A DNA stretch of 64,000 nucleotides. Origin: Delia radicum (lineage: Eukaryota > Arthropoda > Insecta > Diptera > Anthomyiidae). Made by a program: the position numbers and the translations under genes. Positions 21,572 through 33,158 of the stretch are shown piece after piece. Each line of letters opens with the position of its first letter. Position 1 is the first letter of the stretch. The notes beneath the pieces were generated by a model, which saw nothing but the letters and a program-made list of their open reading frames with translations, was not told where the DNA came from and ran no database searches. The DNA is taken from assembly GCA_021234595.1 (NCBI GenBank), contig CM037853.1, positions 18,343,809-18,407,808 on the forward strand, read 5' to 3'.

Positions 21572-21947
21572 TCCGACCGAACAGTTCGGCCAAAACCTAT
21601 ATTTTGTCGGTTTTTTGATATCTAGAGACAAAGATGACAAATTTTGGTATTGGAAACATGTTTGTTGAGCCGATTTAATTCGATTTTGTGTATAAAATTT
21701 AAGAGAAAAGCCGAAGTTTAGCTATAAAGTTAAAAGTTCGGCCGCCGAACTATTTTCAATTTGGCCGAACTTTCTGAGGCCGAACAGTGAATTCTTTGCT
21801 TAACTACATACTTTTCTTCAAATTTGACACTCAAAATAGCATCTAATCAGTCCAATAAACATTTTTTCATCCGCCAAATTTGTTCATAATGCTTTAAAAT
21901 ACCGAATACAGAACAAATGCATTTTCTGGCCGAACTGTTCGGTCGGA
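21572..21947. mobile_element. MITE with TCCGACCGAACAGTTCGGCC ends
   Basis: The 21-bp terminal inverted repeat TCCGACCGAACAGTTCGGCCA-type is perfect at both edges, and GTTCGGC words recur inside. A diverged relative lies at about 43525-43860. No gene, and no clear TSD. Confidence 0.75.
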
Positions 21948-22085
21948 CACTAAATATAATAAACTATTAAAAAACATAATCCTACTGAATATTTGTTATA
22001 TTGATAATAATAATAGTGGCAAAGAATATTGCGGCTGGTACTGGCAAAATACATGCATTGAAAAGAAAATTGTGTTTTTCCAGTA

Positions 22086-23212
22086 CACTCATAGAAATAA
22101 ACCTGTAAAAAAGCAAAAAAAAAACGACTAAAAATTAGTTAAAGTCCCCTAGCAGAAAAACTGCTAAATTTAGCAGATTTTTTCCGAAATATTAATAAAA
22201 TAAGAACAGCAAAACTAAATCTGTTAACTTTTTAGTTATATTCGATGTGAATGTTAGTTAATTGCGAATATCATTTTACTCTGTAAAATTAGCAAAAACT
22301 TTTACTAAATATTTTTAGACTCAAAGTAGCAAACAAAAACTGTAATATTAACCAAATTTTTTTAATATTTAGTGAAATGCAAACAAGAGTTTATTTTGAT
22401 AAAATCTACAGACATTTTTGCTGATTTCATAAGAGCATACTTTTTTCATCTCATCAAAAAATATATAAAAAAACCAAGTTTGTAATAATTTTTATTAAAA
22501 ATAAAAATTATGTTTTTTCGACCTTTAATTGGGCAATGAAAATGGAAATTATTCAAGTTCTATATTTCTTCATTAGGATATTGTCCTAACAAATAATCTA
22601 TAGAGTTTTTTGTTTTCAAATTTATTATTTGACCCTTTCAGGAATGTGTTGATAGATCTATTTCGGGAATTTTCTAGGTTCCCATCATCAGAACACGTTT
22701 TGAAAGCGGTAACAATCCCATGCCAAACATCAAACATTCATATGAACTAGTTTACTCACTACATGAGAACTAATATACATATGAGTTTGAAGTTAAAGAT
22801 TATAACCATTGATCAAAAAATAAATTGAAAACTTGTTTGATGTGCAAGGTCCATCTCTGGTGGATATTCAATACACGTTTTTTGTTTTTCTCTCATTTTT
22901 ATTATTTGTTTAGTTTGTAAACAAAACCATTAAAAATCACACATTTTTTTTTTAACAATTTTTTATTTACTAATATTTAGTAAATGTTTTTGTTGCGTTT
23001 AGCAGATTATTTTGTTACTTTCAATTAAATAAAATTTAGCTCAAACATAACTAAATTTTTGTAAACTCAACAGATTTTTTTTTGCTATTCTTATATTACT
23101 AATATTTAGTACAAATCTGCTACTTTTAGCAGTTTTTTCAGAAAAATTATTTTTAACTAATTTTTAGTATTTTTTTTTTTTTGCTATTTTTACAGGTTTA
23201 TTACTATGAGTG
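22086..23212. mobile_element. TACACTCA-type MITE, precisely bounded
   Basis: Ends CACTCATAGAAATAAACCTG and its inverse, each next to TA (22084-22085, 23213-23214). The empty site AGTACAAT exists in the sister repeat at 21212-21219. TIR similarity extends about 60 bp (CTAAAAATTAGTTAAA). TA duplication suggests Tc1/mariner-type transposition. No gene inside, but it contains a fragment (22478-22850) of the 31846 MITE family. Confidence 0.9.
22478..22850. mobile_element. Copy of the TTTGATATAATTTTTATT MITE family
   Basis: Shares ATTATGTTTTTTCGACCTTT, GGAATGTGTTGATAG, CGGGAATTTTCTAGGTTCC and ACCATTGATCAAAAA with 31846-32240. The right-hand TIR is degraded or missing. Confidence 0.7.
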
Positions 23213-23310
23213 TACAATATTAAGTGTAACTTAGGTAATTTCTAACAGGGTGGGTTTTACAAAAATAACAGTGGTTTGCCAGTACCATTTCTTTTTGGAA
23301 CTGTTGTCAA

Positions 23311-23986
23311 ATTCTACTTGGGCCCCTCTTTATACCCACAATGTTTGATATTTATTCATATTAAATTCATAAGGGGATTGTTAAATCTCCTTCCATTATA
23401 TTCAATCCCCCTCTTTAATTATAAACGCAAATAAGTTAGTTTTTATTCCGAAACTTCTTTTGTATATCTTTAATATCACTTTATTTTGCTAACGTCAAAA
23501 GCGTGAGAATATTATTCATCTTGTTATTAATTTATCTAAACAAATGCTGAATAATAAGTTTATTAAAAAAAAAATCTAATCTAGAGAATTGTGTTTACAT
23601 TTCCATTTTATTCCGTGGAAAAAATAAATAATTATATTTAAATTATACTAGAGGATTGTTATTTCAACTGTTTCTGCGTAGGTTTTAGTTTCACACAAAA
23701 GTTTTTTTTTTCAGACAAACTCAAACCTACTGTTGTTGACTAACTGATGACTGTTGCTATTATTTTGCATTTATTTGTTTTAACTGATTTTCTTTTAGAT
23801 TTAAATCAATCTACAAACTTATGGTAAATATTTGGAAATTATGTCATACGATTTTTTGACTCTATGGAGGAATACAGGCAATCCCTCTTTTAGATCTTTG
23901 AAATTAAAAAAAACTCGAGATATTATTCACGTTTTTCATTTTTCAGTTGTCTTCTTTTACGATCTGTAATCAAAAAATAATCGCTT
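23311..23986. other. AT-rich non-coding stretch
   Basis: No recognised gene, repeat or element edge. Confidence 0.35.
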
Positions 23987-24967
23987 CACAGAAAAAACTA
24001 AAAACGGGTTTCAATTAAAAATTTTATTGAATCAATTAATATTTTAATTGATTTTGCACCTACCACTGAAATGATAGTATTAACTAAAACAATTTGCAGA
24101 CAGTTTATTAAAACTCTTTCAATTAAAATAATAATAATATCAATTAACAGAGTTATTGTTTTTCTTTACAACCTCAATTAAAAAGTTTAGTTAAATTGAT
24201 AAAAACTTTAATTGAAACTTGAGAAGAAAGTTGAAAACTCGTATTTTTTATTTTGTTTATATGCCCCCATTAAATAAAAATAGGAATGTAGGTTTGTAAA
24301 TTAAATTGACATTTTATTTATAATAAAATTAAAGCTTTTTAATATAAAAATATTTTATAAGAAAACAAATAAAAGTAAAGACAACATTTTTGTTTTGCTT
24401 GTATTGTCTTGAACTTTTTCTTGTAATTGAATTGCTTTCTTAAAAAAATCACACACAACTTTAAAATGATAGTTCAATGACACTTATACTTATTGAAAAT
24501 TTAATGATTTACAAAAATAATAGTTTAACTGTCCTTTTTCGATAAGGTTTATTAAATCCACATGTGCACTTTTATTACCACAGATAAAACACGAAACTAA
24601 ATTAAGTTTTCGTGCGTACACGAATATCTCAACAAAAAGAGTGTTGCAAACTCTAGTGAAATAACTACGATTTTGCGTGTATTTGAAATCGGTAAACTAT
24701 TCAATTTATTAAAAGTTAATAATTTACGATTTTATTTCTTTTTATTTACAAATTAAATAATATATTGATATAATTAAACCTTTGTTTGATTATTTAATCT
24801 AAATAAAATAAAAAAAAAAAAGTTTGCCAAATTTTTAAAAATGTATGGATATATTAAAAAATTCAATAAATTTTTGTAATTGAATCAATTAAAAAAATTG
24901 TTTAAATTGCCATTGCTATTCAAACAATCGATTAATTAGATATTTTTGGCCCAAAATTTTTTCTGTG
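23987..24967. mobile_element. CACAGAAAAA-ended element, copy 1
   Basis: The left end CACAGAAAAAACTAAAAACG and the next ~55 bp match the inverse of the right end of the element at 56131-56953. Its right end is TTTTTTCTGTG. Interior is rich in CAATTAA words. No coding sequence and no clear TSD. Confidence 0.65.
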
Positions 24968-25700
24968 TTCTTTATAAAAAAGCATTTTTACTGCTAATGC
25001 AATTGTCGAATGCATTTAGAACTTACCTTTCCTTCCCTCACGACAGCTGCGATCTTAAAAGCGTTTAGATTTTTCGAAAAACATAATTTTTTATAAGAAA
25101 TAAAACTTCAATTTTATGTAAGCTAACTATTTTTAATAATTTTTTTTTTTTTAAAGGTTACTACAAAAGAGTTTTGTTAACTTTTTCACCAAAATATTAC
25201 TAAAACCACGTTAAGTTACAACTTTAGAGGCATTTTATTTTAAGTGTGAACATGATATTGCACTGAATTAAATAACTTGTTGTTCATATCACCAACAAAG
25301 CAATCGGACTTGATTTGTTTTTTCCATTGACAAAAAAAAGCCGGACTCGGTTATTGCAAAAATACAAAATTTTGACTTTAAAAAACTTTTATACTTTAAG
25401 AGATAACCAACATGTGTAAACGTATTTGGAATCTACAAGTAGTTTACAAAAATTTTTCATTTTTGAAATCCCTTTAATAAATATAAAATTGTGAAGCTCT
25501 TAAAATTTTTGAATACCTGAGGTATCCTACTTTGGAGTCTAAGTGATCAGTGCCTGGTAGATCGTTATAGCTGTGTGAAGTTTCATGGCAATCCGAACAG
25601 CCAGTAAGAAATAGCTGAATCATTTCCAAAATATTTGTTATACACCCCACTGTCTAATATTTTAAAATATTTTCATGTTATAAATAATTAAAAATGTATA
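24968..25700. other. Non-coding stretch
   Basis: Nothing recognised; the first ~50 bp flank the CACAGAAAAA element. Confidence 0.35.
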
Positions 25701-25982
25701 TAAAGGGTGATTTTTTAAGAGCTTTCGGATTTGATTTAAAAAAAAAAACACATAAAATTTAGAGAAATGTATGAAATGTTCATTTGAGTCTATAGAACGA
25801 TCTATATAACTCCATGTTTAAAGATGATTTCATGTAAATGTTGGCCGCACCTGTGCCTCAAATGGTTCATACGTTAGGTCGAATTTTGTCATACTCTCTC
25901 CAACATCTCGGCCGATATCTCACGAATAAATTCTTCAATATTGGCTTCCAGTGCGTCAACCGTTGCGGGCTTGTCGCTATAG

Positions 25983-27227
25983 TAGGGTATTCAATTTACT
26001 CGGGTTTGCTTTTGTTCGAGTAATCGAGTAACTCGATTTTGAGGTTTTTAATTTACTCGAGTAGGCGAATAAGATTTTAAAAGTGCTCGAATAACTTGAG
26101 TAACTCGAACAATTTTAATACTTTAATTTTATTTTCCAAAAACTCACATTTTTGTAAGTTTTTATATTTTATTAGTACTAATATAACATATATATAAAAA
26201 TTAACAAATTAATTAAAAATTTTAGTAAAAAGTATATCTAAAAGAGAAAAACATTTGCTAAGATCATTTATTATTGCGACAATTTTGTCTCAGTACACTC
26301 AAAGCAAAAGCGTTATTATATCAATGAAATTCTTTATAAATATGTTGAAATCTTCATTGATTTTCTTTCAATATAACTGGTTCATAAATATGTATTAAAC
26401 TGTTTTATAAAAATATTTGTAAGGTGATCCGTTTTGTAATTTCACTCAGGCTTGACACAGTTTTGTTATATTAGTGTGTTAGTACTAAACGAAAAAATAG
26501 TCCATTTTGTCCTATCATTTTGGGATTTTGAGATATGTAATTTTTCTAAAAAAATTATAAAGAAGTTTTGAAACAACTTTCATTAATATTTAAGAAGATT
26601 TTCATCATATTAATGAAAACTTCATTACTTCTATATGTAAATTTTAATATGTGGAAATTTTGCGTAGGACCGCTATGAATTTCCATATAGGGCTTCTAAA
26701 ATTGACTTGTTACAACGACATAAAAGGGACCAACAAAAAGTTTTTAGGAAATGACATTTAAAAATTCCCTTTTGAGAATATAGTATTTATATGTAGTTTA
26801 TTTAGATCAAATGGCAACTAAATTCAAAAAAAAATAATGTTTGATCCCACTTTTAACCCTCAAATCCGCACCAATAATCTTAAACACCCCAGTCTTAGAA
26901 CTTGTTTCTTTAAAAAATATCCAAGTTTCTTCGATAACGGAGTTTTTCGCATTAAGTTCTTCGTTTTTCGTAATATAATTTCTTTAACAGTGCTCACTTA
27001 ATATAAAAATACACTTAACATTTAAATATTCACTATAACAGTCACATTATTTTATACAAAATATTAAAAAAATATAAAATAGTTCATATTTTTAAATTAC
27101 TCGAGTTACTCGATTAATCGACCAAAATTGTTCTTTACTCGAAATTGGCCACTTCGAATTACTCGAACAATTGTTCGACATCATTTCATCGATTAATCGA
27201 GTAACGGTTAACCGATTGAATACCCTA
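25983..27227. mobile_element. 1245-bp hAT element, non-autonomous
   Basis: TAGGGTATTCAAT and ATTGAATACCCTA ends, with 8-bp duplication CGCTATAG at 25975-25982 and 27228-27235. The related mariner fragment at 50727 has the empty site. Subterminal ACTCGAGTAA / TTACTCGAG and GATTAATCGA words crowd both ends. No transposase is present. A TACACTCAAAG word near 26296 resembles a nested MITE edge without a visible partner. Confidence 0.93.
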
Positions 27228-28036
27228 CGCTATAGACATGAGCCTTAACATAGCCCCACAAAAAATAGTCTAAAGGCGTTAAATCGCACGATCTAGACGG
27301 CCAATTGATCGGCCTCAAACGTGAAATAAACTGTTCACCTAACTCGCCTCTCAATTGGGCCACTGTTTCGCGCGCTGTGTGGCATGTGGCACCGTCTTGT
27401 TGAAACCACATGTCACCCAAGTCCAGCTCTTCCATTTTGGGCAAAAAAAAAAAAAATTGGAAATCATCTCACGGTAGCGCACACCATTCACAGTAACGTT
27501 CCTGCCTTCGTCGTCTTTGAAAAAGTACGGTCCAGTAATGCCACCGGTCCATAATCCACACCAAACAGTGCATTTTTCTGGATGCATTGACAGTTCTTCC
27601 AATGCTTCTGGCTGATCTTTACACCAAATACGGCAATTTTGCGTGTTCAACCAGAAATGAGCTTCGACGCTGAAAACAATTTTTCGATAAAAAAAGTGGA
27701 TCTTCATCCAACTTTGCCAGCGCCCATTCACCAAAAGTTAGCCGTTTTGGTAGGTCGTGTGGCTTCAATTCCTGAACCAGCTGTATTTTAAAACGTTTTA
27801 TACCCAAATCCTTCCGCAAAAATTTTCCACGTAGTGGAGTAACAGAGGCCCAATTTCAGTGAACGGCGCCGAATCGATAATTCACGGTCATCAACAACAC
27901 TGGCGGGTTAAGCTGCGATATTTTTCTCCGTCCGCACTCTTCGTATGCGTGTTAGTGGTGTAATGTCAATAATGTAAATTTAGTGCGAAATTTAGTCACA
28001 AGATTGCGAATAGCCGCTTCAAAAGGTCGCCCAAAC

Positions 28037-28236
28037 TTTTTTTTTTTTTTTAAAGAGAAGCAACACTCAGGGAATTCTTCCTATTAATTAATGTATTGCT
28101 TTCTTTGGAAAGGGGATAGTAGAGAGATGAAATGTGGGGAATGATGAAGGGCATCAAACATGGAAGCACTGTAATTACGCGAGATGATAAGTCTTAGAAC
28201 AGTTGTTGCTCGCCACGTGATTGAGAGTTGGCGACC
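28037..28236 (-). mobile_element. tRNA-derived SINE (type B), copy 2, head truncated
   Basis: Same body as copy 1 (AAAGAGAAGCAACACT, TTCTTCCTATTAATTAATG, AAGTCTTAGAACAGTTGTTG) with a 15-T run at 28037-28051. The tRNA-like head is missing beyond AGAGTTGGCGACC, as expected from 5' truncation. It sits in the mariner N-terminal region. Confidence 0.8.
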
Positions 28237-28405
28237 ATAAATTGGAAGAATTACACGATGCACTTTCTTAACCGAGCAAACGTTGTTCGTTTGTAAGTCG
28301 ATTCATGGTTAAATTATAGAACACACTGAACATGTTTAACAGTAACATGTTACACTAAAACAGCTGAGCTGCCAAAAAGAAAGTTGCTAAAAAATCACCC
28401 TTTAC

Positions 28406-28760
28406 TTACCTTTAGGCCTTTTTATATTAAATTTATGTTTTTAAGCTAATTTCATTATTGGTAAATTTGTATTATTTTATTTCATTTTACAGCTAACCTT
28501 AAAACAGAACAATAATTTATTAATTATTCTCAATAAATTATTTTTCATTAAATAACGCAATTGGATTTTAAGACACATTAATTGCTGGAAATTAAATATC
28601 TTTCAATATCAGTTAATTTTTACCTTTATTGTAATTACTTAATTACGTCGTTGGTTTTTATCGCCTGTACTACATTTGGATGGTTAGGTATAACCATCTT
28701 TTGATTTATTTGTAACATACAGTGCGAGAATTCTTCCACATTTATATATAAATTTATTTA
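28406..28760. other. AT-rich spacer
   Basis: Nothing recognised. Confidence 0.3.
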
Positions 28761-29619
28761 CACTCAAAATAGTTTGTCGGTAAAATCTACTGAAAATTAC
28801 AGAAAATTACTATTTTTGACAGTTATAAAATAACTAAAAAAATGCAGTAAAAATAAGTAACAGTGCAGTAAACTTACATTTTACAAATAAAATTTAATAA
28901 ATATATAAAAAAAAACTATTTTTTCTTTCGATTACAATAAAGTTTAGTAATTACTTCATCAAATTAATAATTTGAAGACAAAACTCCAAACAGGAGGTAC
29001 TACCAGTTAATACGTTCTCATGCATTGAAGATAAATACAATAACATTTTAAAATTTGTATTTGAAAACTTAACATATATATATAATAAGAAATGTAAACT
29101 AAACAAGAATTTTTTAAAAATTTTGAAATTATGTAAAATTTTAAATAACTGACGAATATTACTTGTTTATTGCAAAAATACTGTTTTGAAAGTTTTTTTT
29201 TTTTTTTTATAATACTAGAAATTACTGCTTCAAACAACTGTTCAGAAATACTGTATTTTTCTTTAATTGCTTTTTTTAAATATCTGTCATAGTTGGTATT
29301 TTGTATTTTTTCGTACTAAATTAACTGTAATAACAGTCAAAGGCACCATATAAGTCATTCCATGTCAGACCAAACTCATTTTTTACAACACCTCTTCCGA
29401 TTTACTTTAAATTTGCCAGACGTATTAAACATTAAAAAATATTTTACCCGTGTTTTCAGAAAAATATTAAAAATTTTTTTTGAAAAGGTTATGGGCATTT
29501 GAAAAACGTCAAAATCGTGAAAAGTCATCCGAAATGACAACTTTTAAACTAATGTTTTTGTAAAACTAGTGAATGGATTTTAAAGTTTGATATACAAAAT
29601 GTAATTTTTCGTGGTACTA

Positions 29620-30540
29620 AAGGGTCCGCCATCTAACGTTTTTTTTTTTCAACTAGTGCTTATTTCGTGAATGGTAACACTTAGCTCATATCTGATTTGA
29701 TAGATAATTAGTTTTATCCTTCCGCTGAACGAATATGGTTGTGTATACGCTTGAACAACGCTGGGAAATATTGCGACATTACTTTGAAAATCATGGTAAT
29801 GTTGCAGAATGTGTGCGAAAATTTCAAATGAAGCTCATTTTGATCTTGGCGGGTATGTAAACAAGCAAAATTGTCGCATTTGGGGCACAAAAAACCCGCA
29901 CGCATTCACTGAAAAGCCGATACACCCAAAACGTGTCACTGTTTGGTGCGGATTTTGGTCCAGAGGCATAATTGGGCAATTTTTCTTCGAAAATGAGCAA
30001 GGAGTGGCCGCTACAGTCAATGGCGATCATTATCGGGCCATGTTGAACGAATTTTTGTTCACAACAATTGAAGAAGAGGATATTGGCAACATTTGGTTTC
30101 AACAGGACGGCGCTTCGTGCCACACAGCCGAAGCTACACTCGATGTTTTGCGCCCTGTTTTTGAAGATCGCATTATCAGCCGCAGAGCTGATGTCGTTTG
30201 GCCACCTCGGAGCTGCGATTTGACACCGTTGGACTATTATTTGTTTGGTGCCGTCAAAGATAAGTGTTACGCCAACAACTCAGAGACAATTGACGCTTTA
30301 AAGGACAATATTCGTAAAGCCATTGGTGAAATACAGCTGCACACAATCGATAATGTGCTTAAAAATTGGACCGATCGTGTAGGCTACTGCATGGCCAGCC
30401 GAGGCAGTCATTTGAATGAAATTATTTTCCATTATGAACCGGAAGGATTGTACTTTCAAATAAAAAAAGAAATTTGAGAAAATATTCAGTAGTTTTTTTT
30501 TATAGCATTTTCAAAAAAAAAAGTTATTTGGCGGACCCTT
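29620..30540 (+). mobile_element. 921-bp mariner deletion derivative keeping the catalytic half
   Basis: AAGGGTCCGCCATCTAACG on the left and its inverse (GGCGGACCCTT) on the right, TA flanks at 29618-29619 and 30541-30542. Same family as 41247-41645. Confidence 0.92.
29734..30477 (+). pseudogene. Mariner-type transposase, DNA-binding domain deleted
   Basis: ATG 29734 starts VVYTLEQRWEILRHYFENHG and continues to VRKFQ, then an internal deletion joins it, out of frame, to the catalytic domain, which is open from 29809 to 30477. Motifs: EAHFDLGGYVNKQNCRIWG (first Asp), HPKRVTVWCGFWSRGIIG, WFQQDGASCHTAEATL (second Asp), WPPRSCDLTPLDYYLFGAVK (third position), and a complete C-terminus with YCMASRGSHLNEIIFHYEPE. 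The second HTH and linker are absent. The intact ~220-residue catalytic frame is unusually well kept. The parental enzyme would be about 340 aa. Confidence 0.88.
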
Positions 30541-31039
30541 TACAATGAAAAAAAAAATCGGAAAAAATAGAATCCATTCGACTTCCATTCTGAAATTTAC
30601 AGGGAATATTAAGGTTATATTGAGCTTTAAGAAAATATTTTTTTTCAGATTTTTCGAAGATGGTGGAAAAGAGAAATTGAGTAAAAACCCAAATTTTAAA
30701 AATAACAAAACAGAAATTAAAAGAAAAAACCAATAATTTTTAAAAAGAATGTTCAAATACCTTTAAAATAAGGTATTAAACTATATAATCCAAGTTGTCA
30801 TATCGGAAGATTTTTCACGATTTTGACGATTTTCAAATGCACATAACTTTTTGAAAAAAAAATTGTTTAATTTTTTTCTGGAAACACGTGTAAAATATTT
30901 TTTAATGAAGAATACGTTCTAATTTTTTGAAAGACATGGGAAACATCAAAGTCAGTTATTAGTCTGAGATGGAATGACTCATATACGGAATACTGTACAA
31001 ACGGCAGTTATGTAATTACTAGCAAACTTTCTTGAGTAT

Positions 31040-31420
31040 GCTTGACCAGTTTAACTTAGGGTTTCGGAACAGTGAAATAACATTAATTTGATCTGGTTAC
31101 ATTATTTAGTGTATACATTTATTAAAATAATCTTTTCTTATTAACGAAGGCAATTATAATAGCTTCATTATATTAAGGGGGTGTTTGCTAAAGTAAGCAA
31201 TTCGCTAAAGTGAGAAATTCGGGTTTTCAGTGTTGTATTGTATGAAAACATAAAAAATTTTAACTTTGATCAAGCTTAAATTCCTCTATCTCTTTTTTAA
31301 AAAAATTTCGAAGTGAATCTATATATTTTTCTTGGCCTGCTCCTTGCGAAAACCATACAGAAGCATAGAAAGTATTATAGGATCTATTTGCTCACCTCAC
31401 AAGTCCTACAAATCCTACTG
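31040..31420. other. Non-coding stretch
   Basis: Nothing recognised. Confidence 0.3.
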
Positions 31421-31820
31421 CTAACACATTTCATTTTCAAAAAGTGCGCCTAAAGTGTAAAGTGAGCTGGTGGGATTTTCATCAGATAATCCAGTTCCCT
31501 TTTCCCCAGCCTTAAGACCCATGCCACCCCAAAAAAAGTAACCAACATCCTCCCTGCCTCGCGATCCCAGTGCATGTTGATGGGCCTGGAGCTTACTCCA
31601 CCTTAATCGCTCAAATAGGCCTTCTATTGTGAAGGCAAACGGTGAGCAGTGTGGAGCTATTTGTAGCCAGCTCTTCAGCTTTATCATTCCATCCACTACA
31701 ACGTGTCCGGTTACCGGAGTTTAAAGCCATCTTCGTTTTCACCGATTCGCCCAACAGCGCACTTATAGTAGCCCGGCTATCAGTGAAGATGAAAAAAAAA
31801 AAATCAGCAGAATAATCCAA
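31421..31820 (-). pseudogene. LINE fragment: RNase H end and following linker
   Basis: The minus strand reads IFTDSRATISALLGESVKT, the start of the central RNase H strand/helix (TDSRAAI...), then WNDKAEELA, the NEKADELA motif that ends RNase H domains of R1/I/LOA-like LINEs. In a second frame MHWDREAGRMLVTFFG and KRELDYLM follow, the linker before the C-terminal zinc knuckle. It may be from the same family as 6951-7298. Stops and frame changes; no ends. Confidence 0.55.
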
Positions 31821-31845
31821 TATTTTTAATAGTTAAAAATAAAAA

Positions 31846-32240
31846 TTTGATGTAATTTTTATTAAAAATAAAAATTATGTTTTTTCGACCTTTAATTGTG
31901 CAATGAAAATAAAAATTATTCAAGTTCGAGGCCATACTCTATATTTCTTTATTAGGATATTATCTTAACAAATAATCTATAGAGTTTTTGTTTTCAAATT
32001 TATTAATTGACCACTTTTAGGAATGTGTTGATAGGTCTATTTCGGGAATTTTCTAGGTTCCTCCCAAGCAAAACATCAAACACTCATATAACCTAATTTT
32101 CCCACTAAATGAGAACTATTGTAAGAGCTCGAAGTTAAATAATATCACCATTGATCAAAAATAAATTGTAAACTTATTTTCATTGCACAATTAAAGGTCG
32201 AAAAAACATAATTTTTATTATTAATAAAAATTATATCAAA
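31846..32240. mobile_element. 395-bp MITE with ~60-bp TIRs
   Basis: TTTGATGTAATTTTTATT at the left and its inverse at the right, continuing through ATTATGTTTTTTCGACCTTT and AATTGTGCAATGAAAAT on both sides. No gene. Related DNA at 22478-22850 and, inverted and partial, near 32398-32490. Confidence 0.9.
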
Positions 32241-32781
32241 CTTGTAAAAAAGACAAAGTACGGTCTTAGTTTACTTCCCCTTTACATCTTGTTTTTAAAT
32301 AAAACAAAACAAGTTTAAAAATAAAAAGGAGAATAAAAACAAAAAGCGTGTATGTATTGTAAATCTACCAAAGGTAGAGCTTGCACATAACGAAAAGGGT
32401 TTCAATTTATTTTTGATCAATGGTGACAATCTTAAACTTCGAGCTCATACATTAATTTTCATTTAGTGGGAAAACTAGGTGATATGAATGCTTAAATTTT
32501 CTATTAAAACACTTAAAATCCTAATTCAGTTTTAGTAGAAGAGAGCTATAAACACGGCTTGATTTAACAAAAAAAACAGTTTTTTGCGTTTTTATTGATT
32601 AAAAAACCAAAGAAATATATTTTGAACGATTAATCGCCAATTTTGTCGATTAACCGACCTGAATAACCGGCTAATCAATTTTCGCGATTTTTCGAATAGT
32701 GCCTTAACCGGTTAACCGCCTAGGATAAATAATTGGAAAGAGGATCCGTAAAACAGAGATCTGCCAACAATAACAAAGTCC
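32241..32781. other. Non-coding stretch with hAT-like tail
   Basis: Around 32618-32725 the words CGATTAATCGCC, CGATTAACCGACC, AACCGGTTAACCGCC look like one subterminal arm of an hAT element, similar in style to 25983-27227. The matching arm and TSD are not seen. Confidence 0.35.
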
Positions 32782-33039
32782 ATATCGCACATCTAGTACA
32801 AAAGTGACTCAACTCAAAATTTTTAATTTTTCAGAAATCGAAAAAAAAAATATTTGCAACTTTATACCAATTGAAACATAAAGAAAGTCATAACTGTTTT
32901 TTAGCAACAGTTAACAACAACAAAATACAGTGATATATTTTTTTTATAGATAAACACGTATATTTTGCATAGTTTCAGCATATAAAACTGAAAAATAAAA
33001 ATTTTGAGTTGAGTCACTTTTGAACTGGGTGTGCGATAT
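32782..33039. mobile_element. 258-bp MITE, ATATCGCAC family, copy 1
   Basis: ATATCGCACATCTAGTACAA on the left and its inverse on the right, TIR about 50 bp (AAAAGTGACTCAACTCAAAA). Inner loop carries AGCAACAGTTAACAACAACA. Orientation is opposite to copy 2 at 45381. Both are bounded by ATAT, which is either TSD or TIR. Confidence 0.9.
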
Positions 33040-33158
33040 TATTTATTTCATAATTCCCTGCCCTTTCTCGTATTACAATCAATTTAAAAATAAACTTCAA
33101 GTGATTTTTCTCTCTTCTAAACATCAGTGAAATATTCCATAAAACAAAAGATACACAT

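Larger units (their letters stand above)
22012..23310 (+). repeat. Second copy of the 200-bp repeat, split by the TACACTCA element
   Basis: The left half (to CCAGTA at 22085) and right half (from TACAATATTAAG at 23213) join to match 21112-21305. Confidence 0.8.
25835..28306 (-). pseudogene. Mariner-type transposase, interrupted and frameshifted
   Basis: From ATG 28306-28304: MNRLTNEQR (first HTH) then stops; after the SINE GRPFEAAIRNLVTKFRT; then IKRFKIQLVQELKPHDLPKR; VEAHFWLN (first Asp region altered); CRIWCKDQPEALEELSMHPE and VTVWCG-like box; QDGATCHTARETVAQL (second Asp); SRSCDLTPLDYFLWGYVKAH (third catalytic region, Asp instead of Glu at SCD). The hAT lies just after this, and the C-terminus follows: TVDALEANIEEFIREI, stop, GQHLHEI. 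The sequence belongs to the SCDLTPLDYFLWG group common in insects. Multiple stops and frameshifts make it inactive. Confidence 0.88.
25703..28403 (-). mobile_element. Mariner-like element with nested hAT and SINE
   Basis: AAGGGTGATTTTTTAAGAGC on the left and CTAAAAAATCACCCTT on the right, with TA flanks (25701-25702, 28404-28405). Without the 1245-bp hAT plus 8-bp TSD and the ~200-bp SINE it is about 1.25 kb, normal for mariner. Confidence 0.9.
29353..30979. mobile_element. Element with ~220-bp inverted repeats and 6-bp TSD
   Basis: Ends AGTCATTCCATGTCAGAC and its inverse (one mismatch), with inverted similarity running about 220 bp inward (ACCCGTGTTTTCAGAAAAA, TGGGCATTTGAAAA, GTCAAAATCGTGAAAA). 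CATATA at 29347-29352 and 30980-30985 is a candidate duplication. No transposase of its own is present, so the superfamily is unknown. The mariner at 29620 is nested in it. Confidence 0.8.
28761..31038. mobile_element. TACACTCA-type element holding two nested elements
   Basis: TA|CACTCAAAATAGTTTGTCGG on the left and CTAGCAAACTTTCTTGAGTA on the right are imperfect inverted repeats resembling those of 22086-23212. Words AGTAAAAT/ATTTTACT and ACAGTTAT are shared. Edge positions on the right are approximate. Confidence 0.5.

Noticed and set aside
29824..30123. Minus-strand frames opposite the mariner
   Set aside because: Shadows of the transposase catalytic domain on the plus strand.
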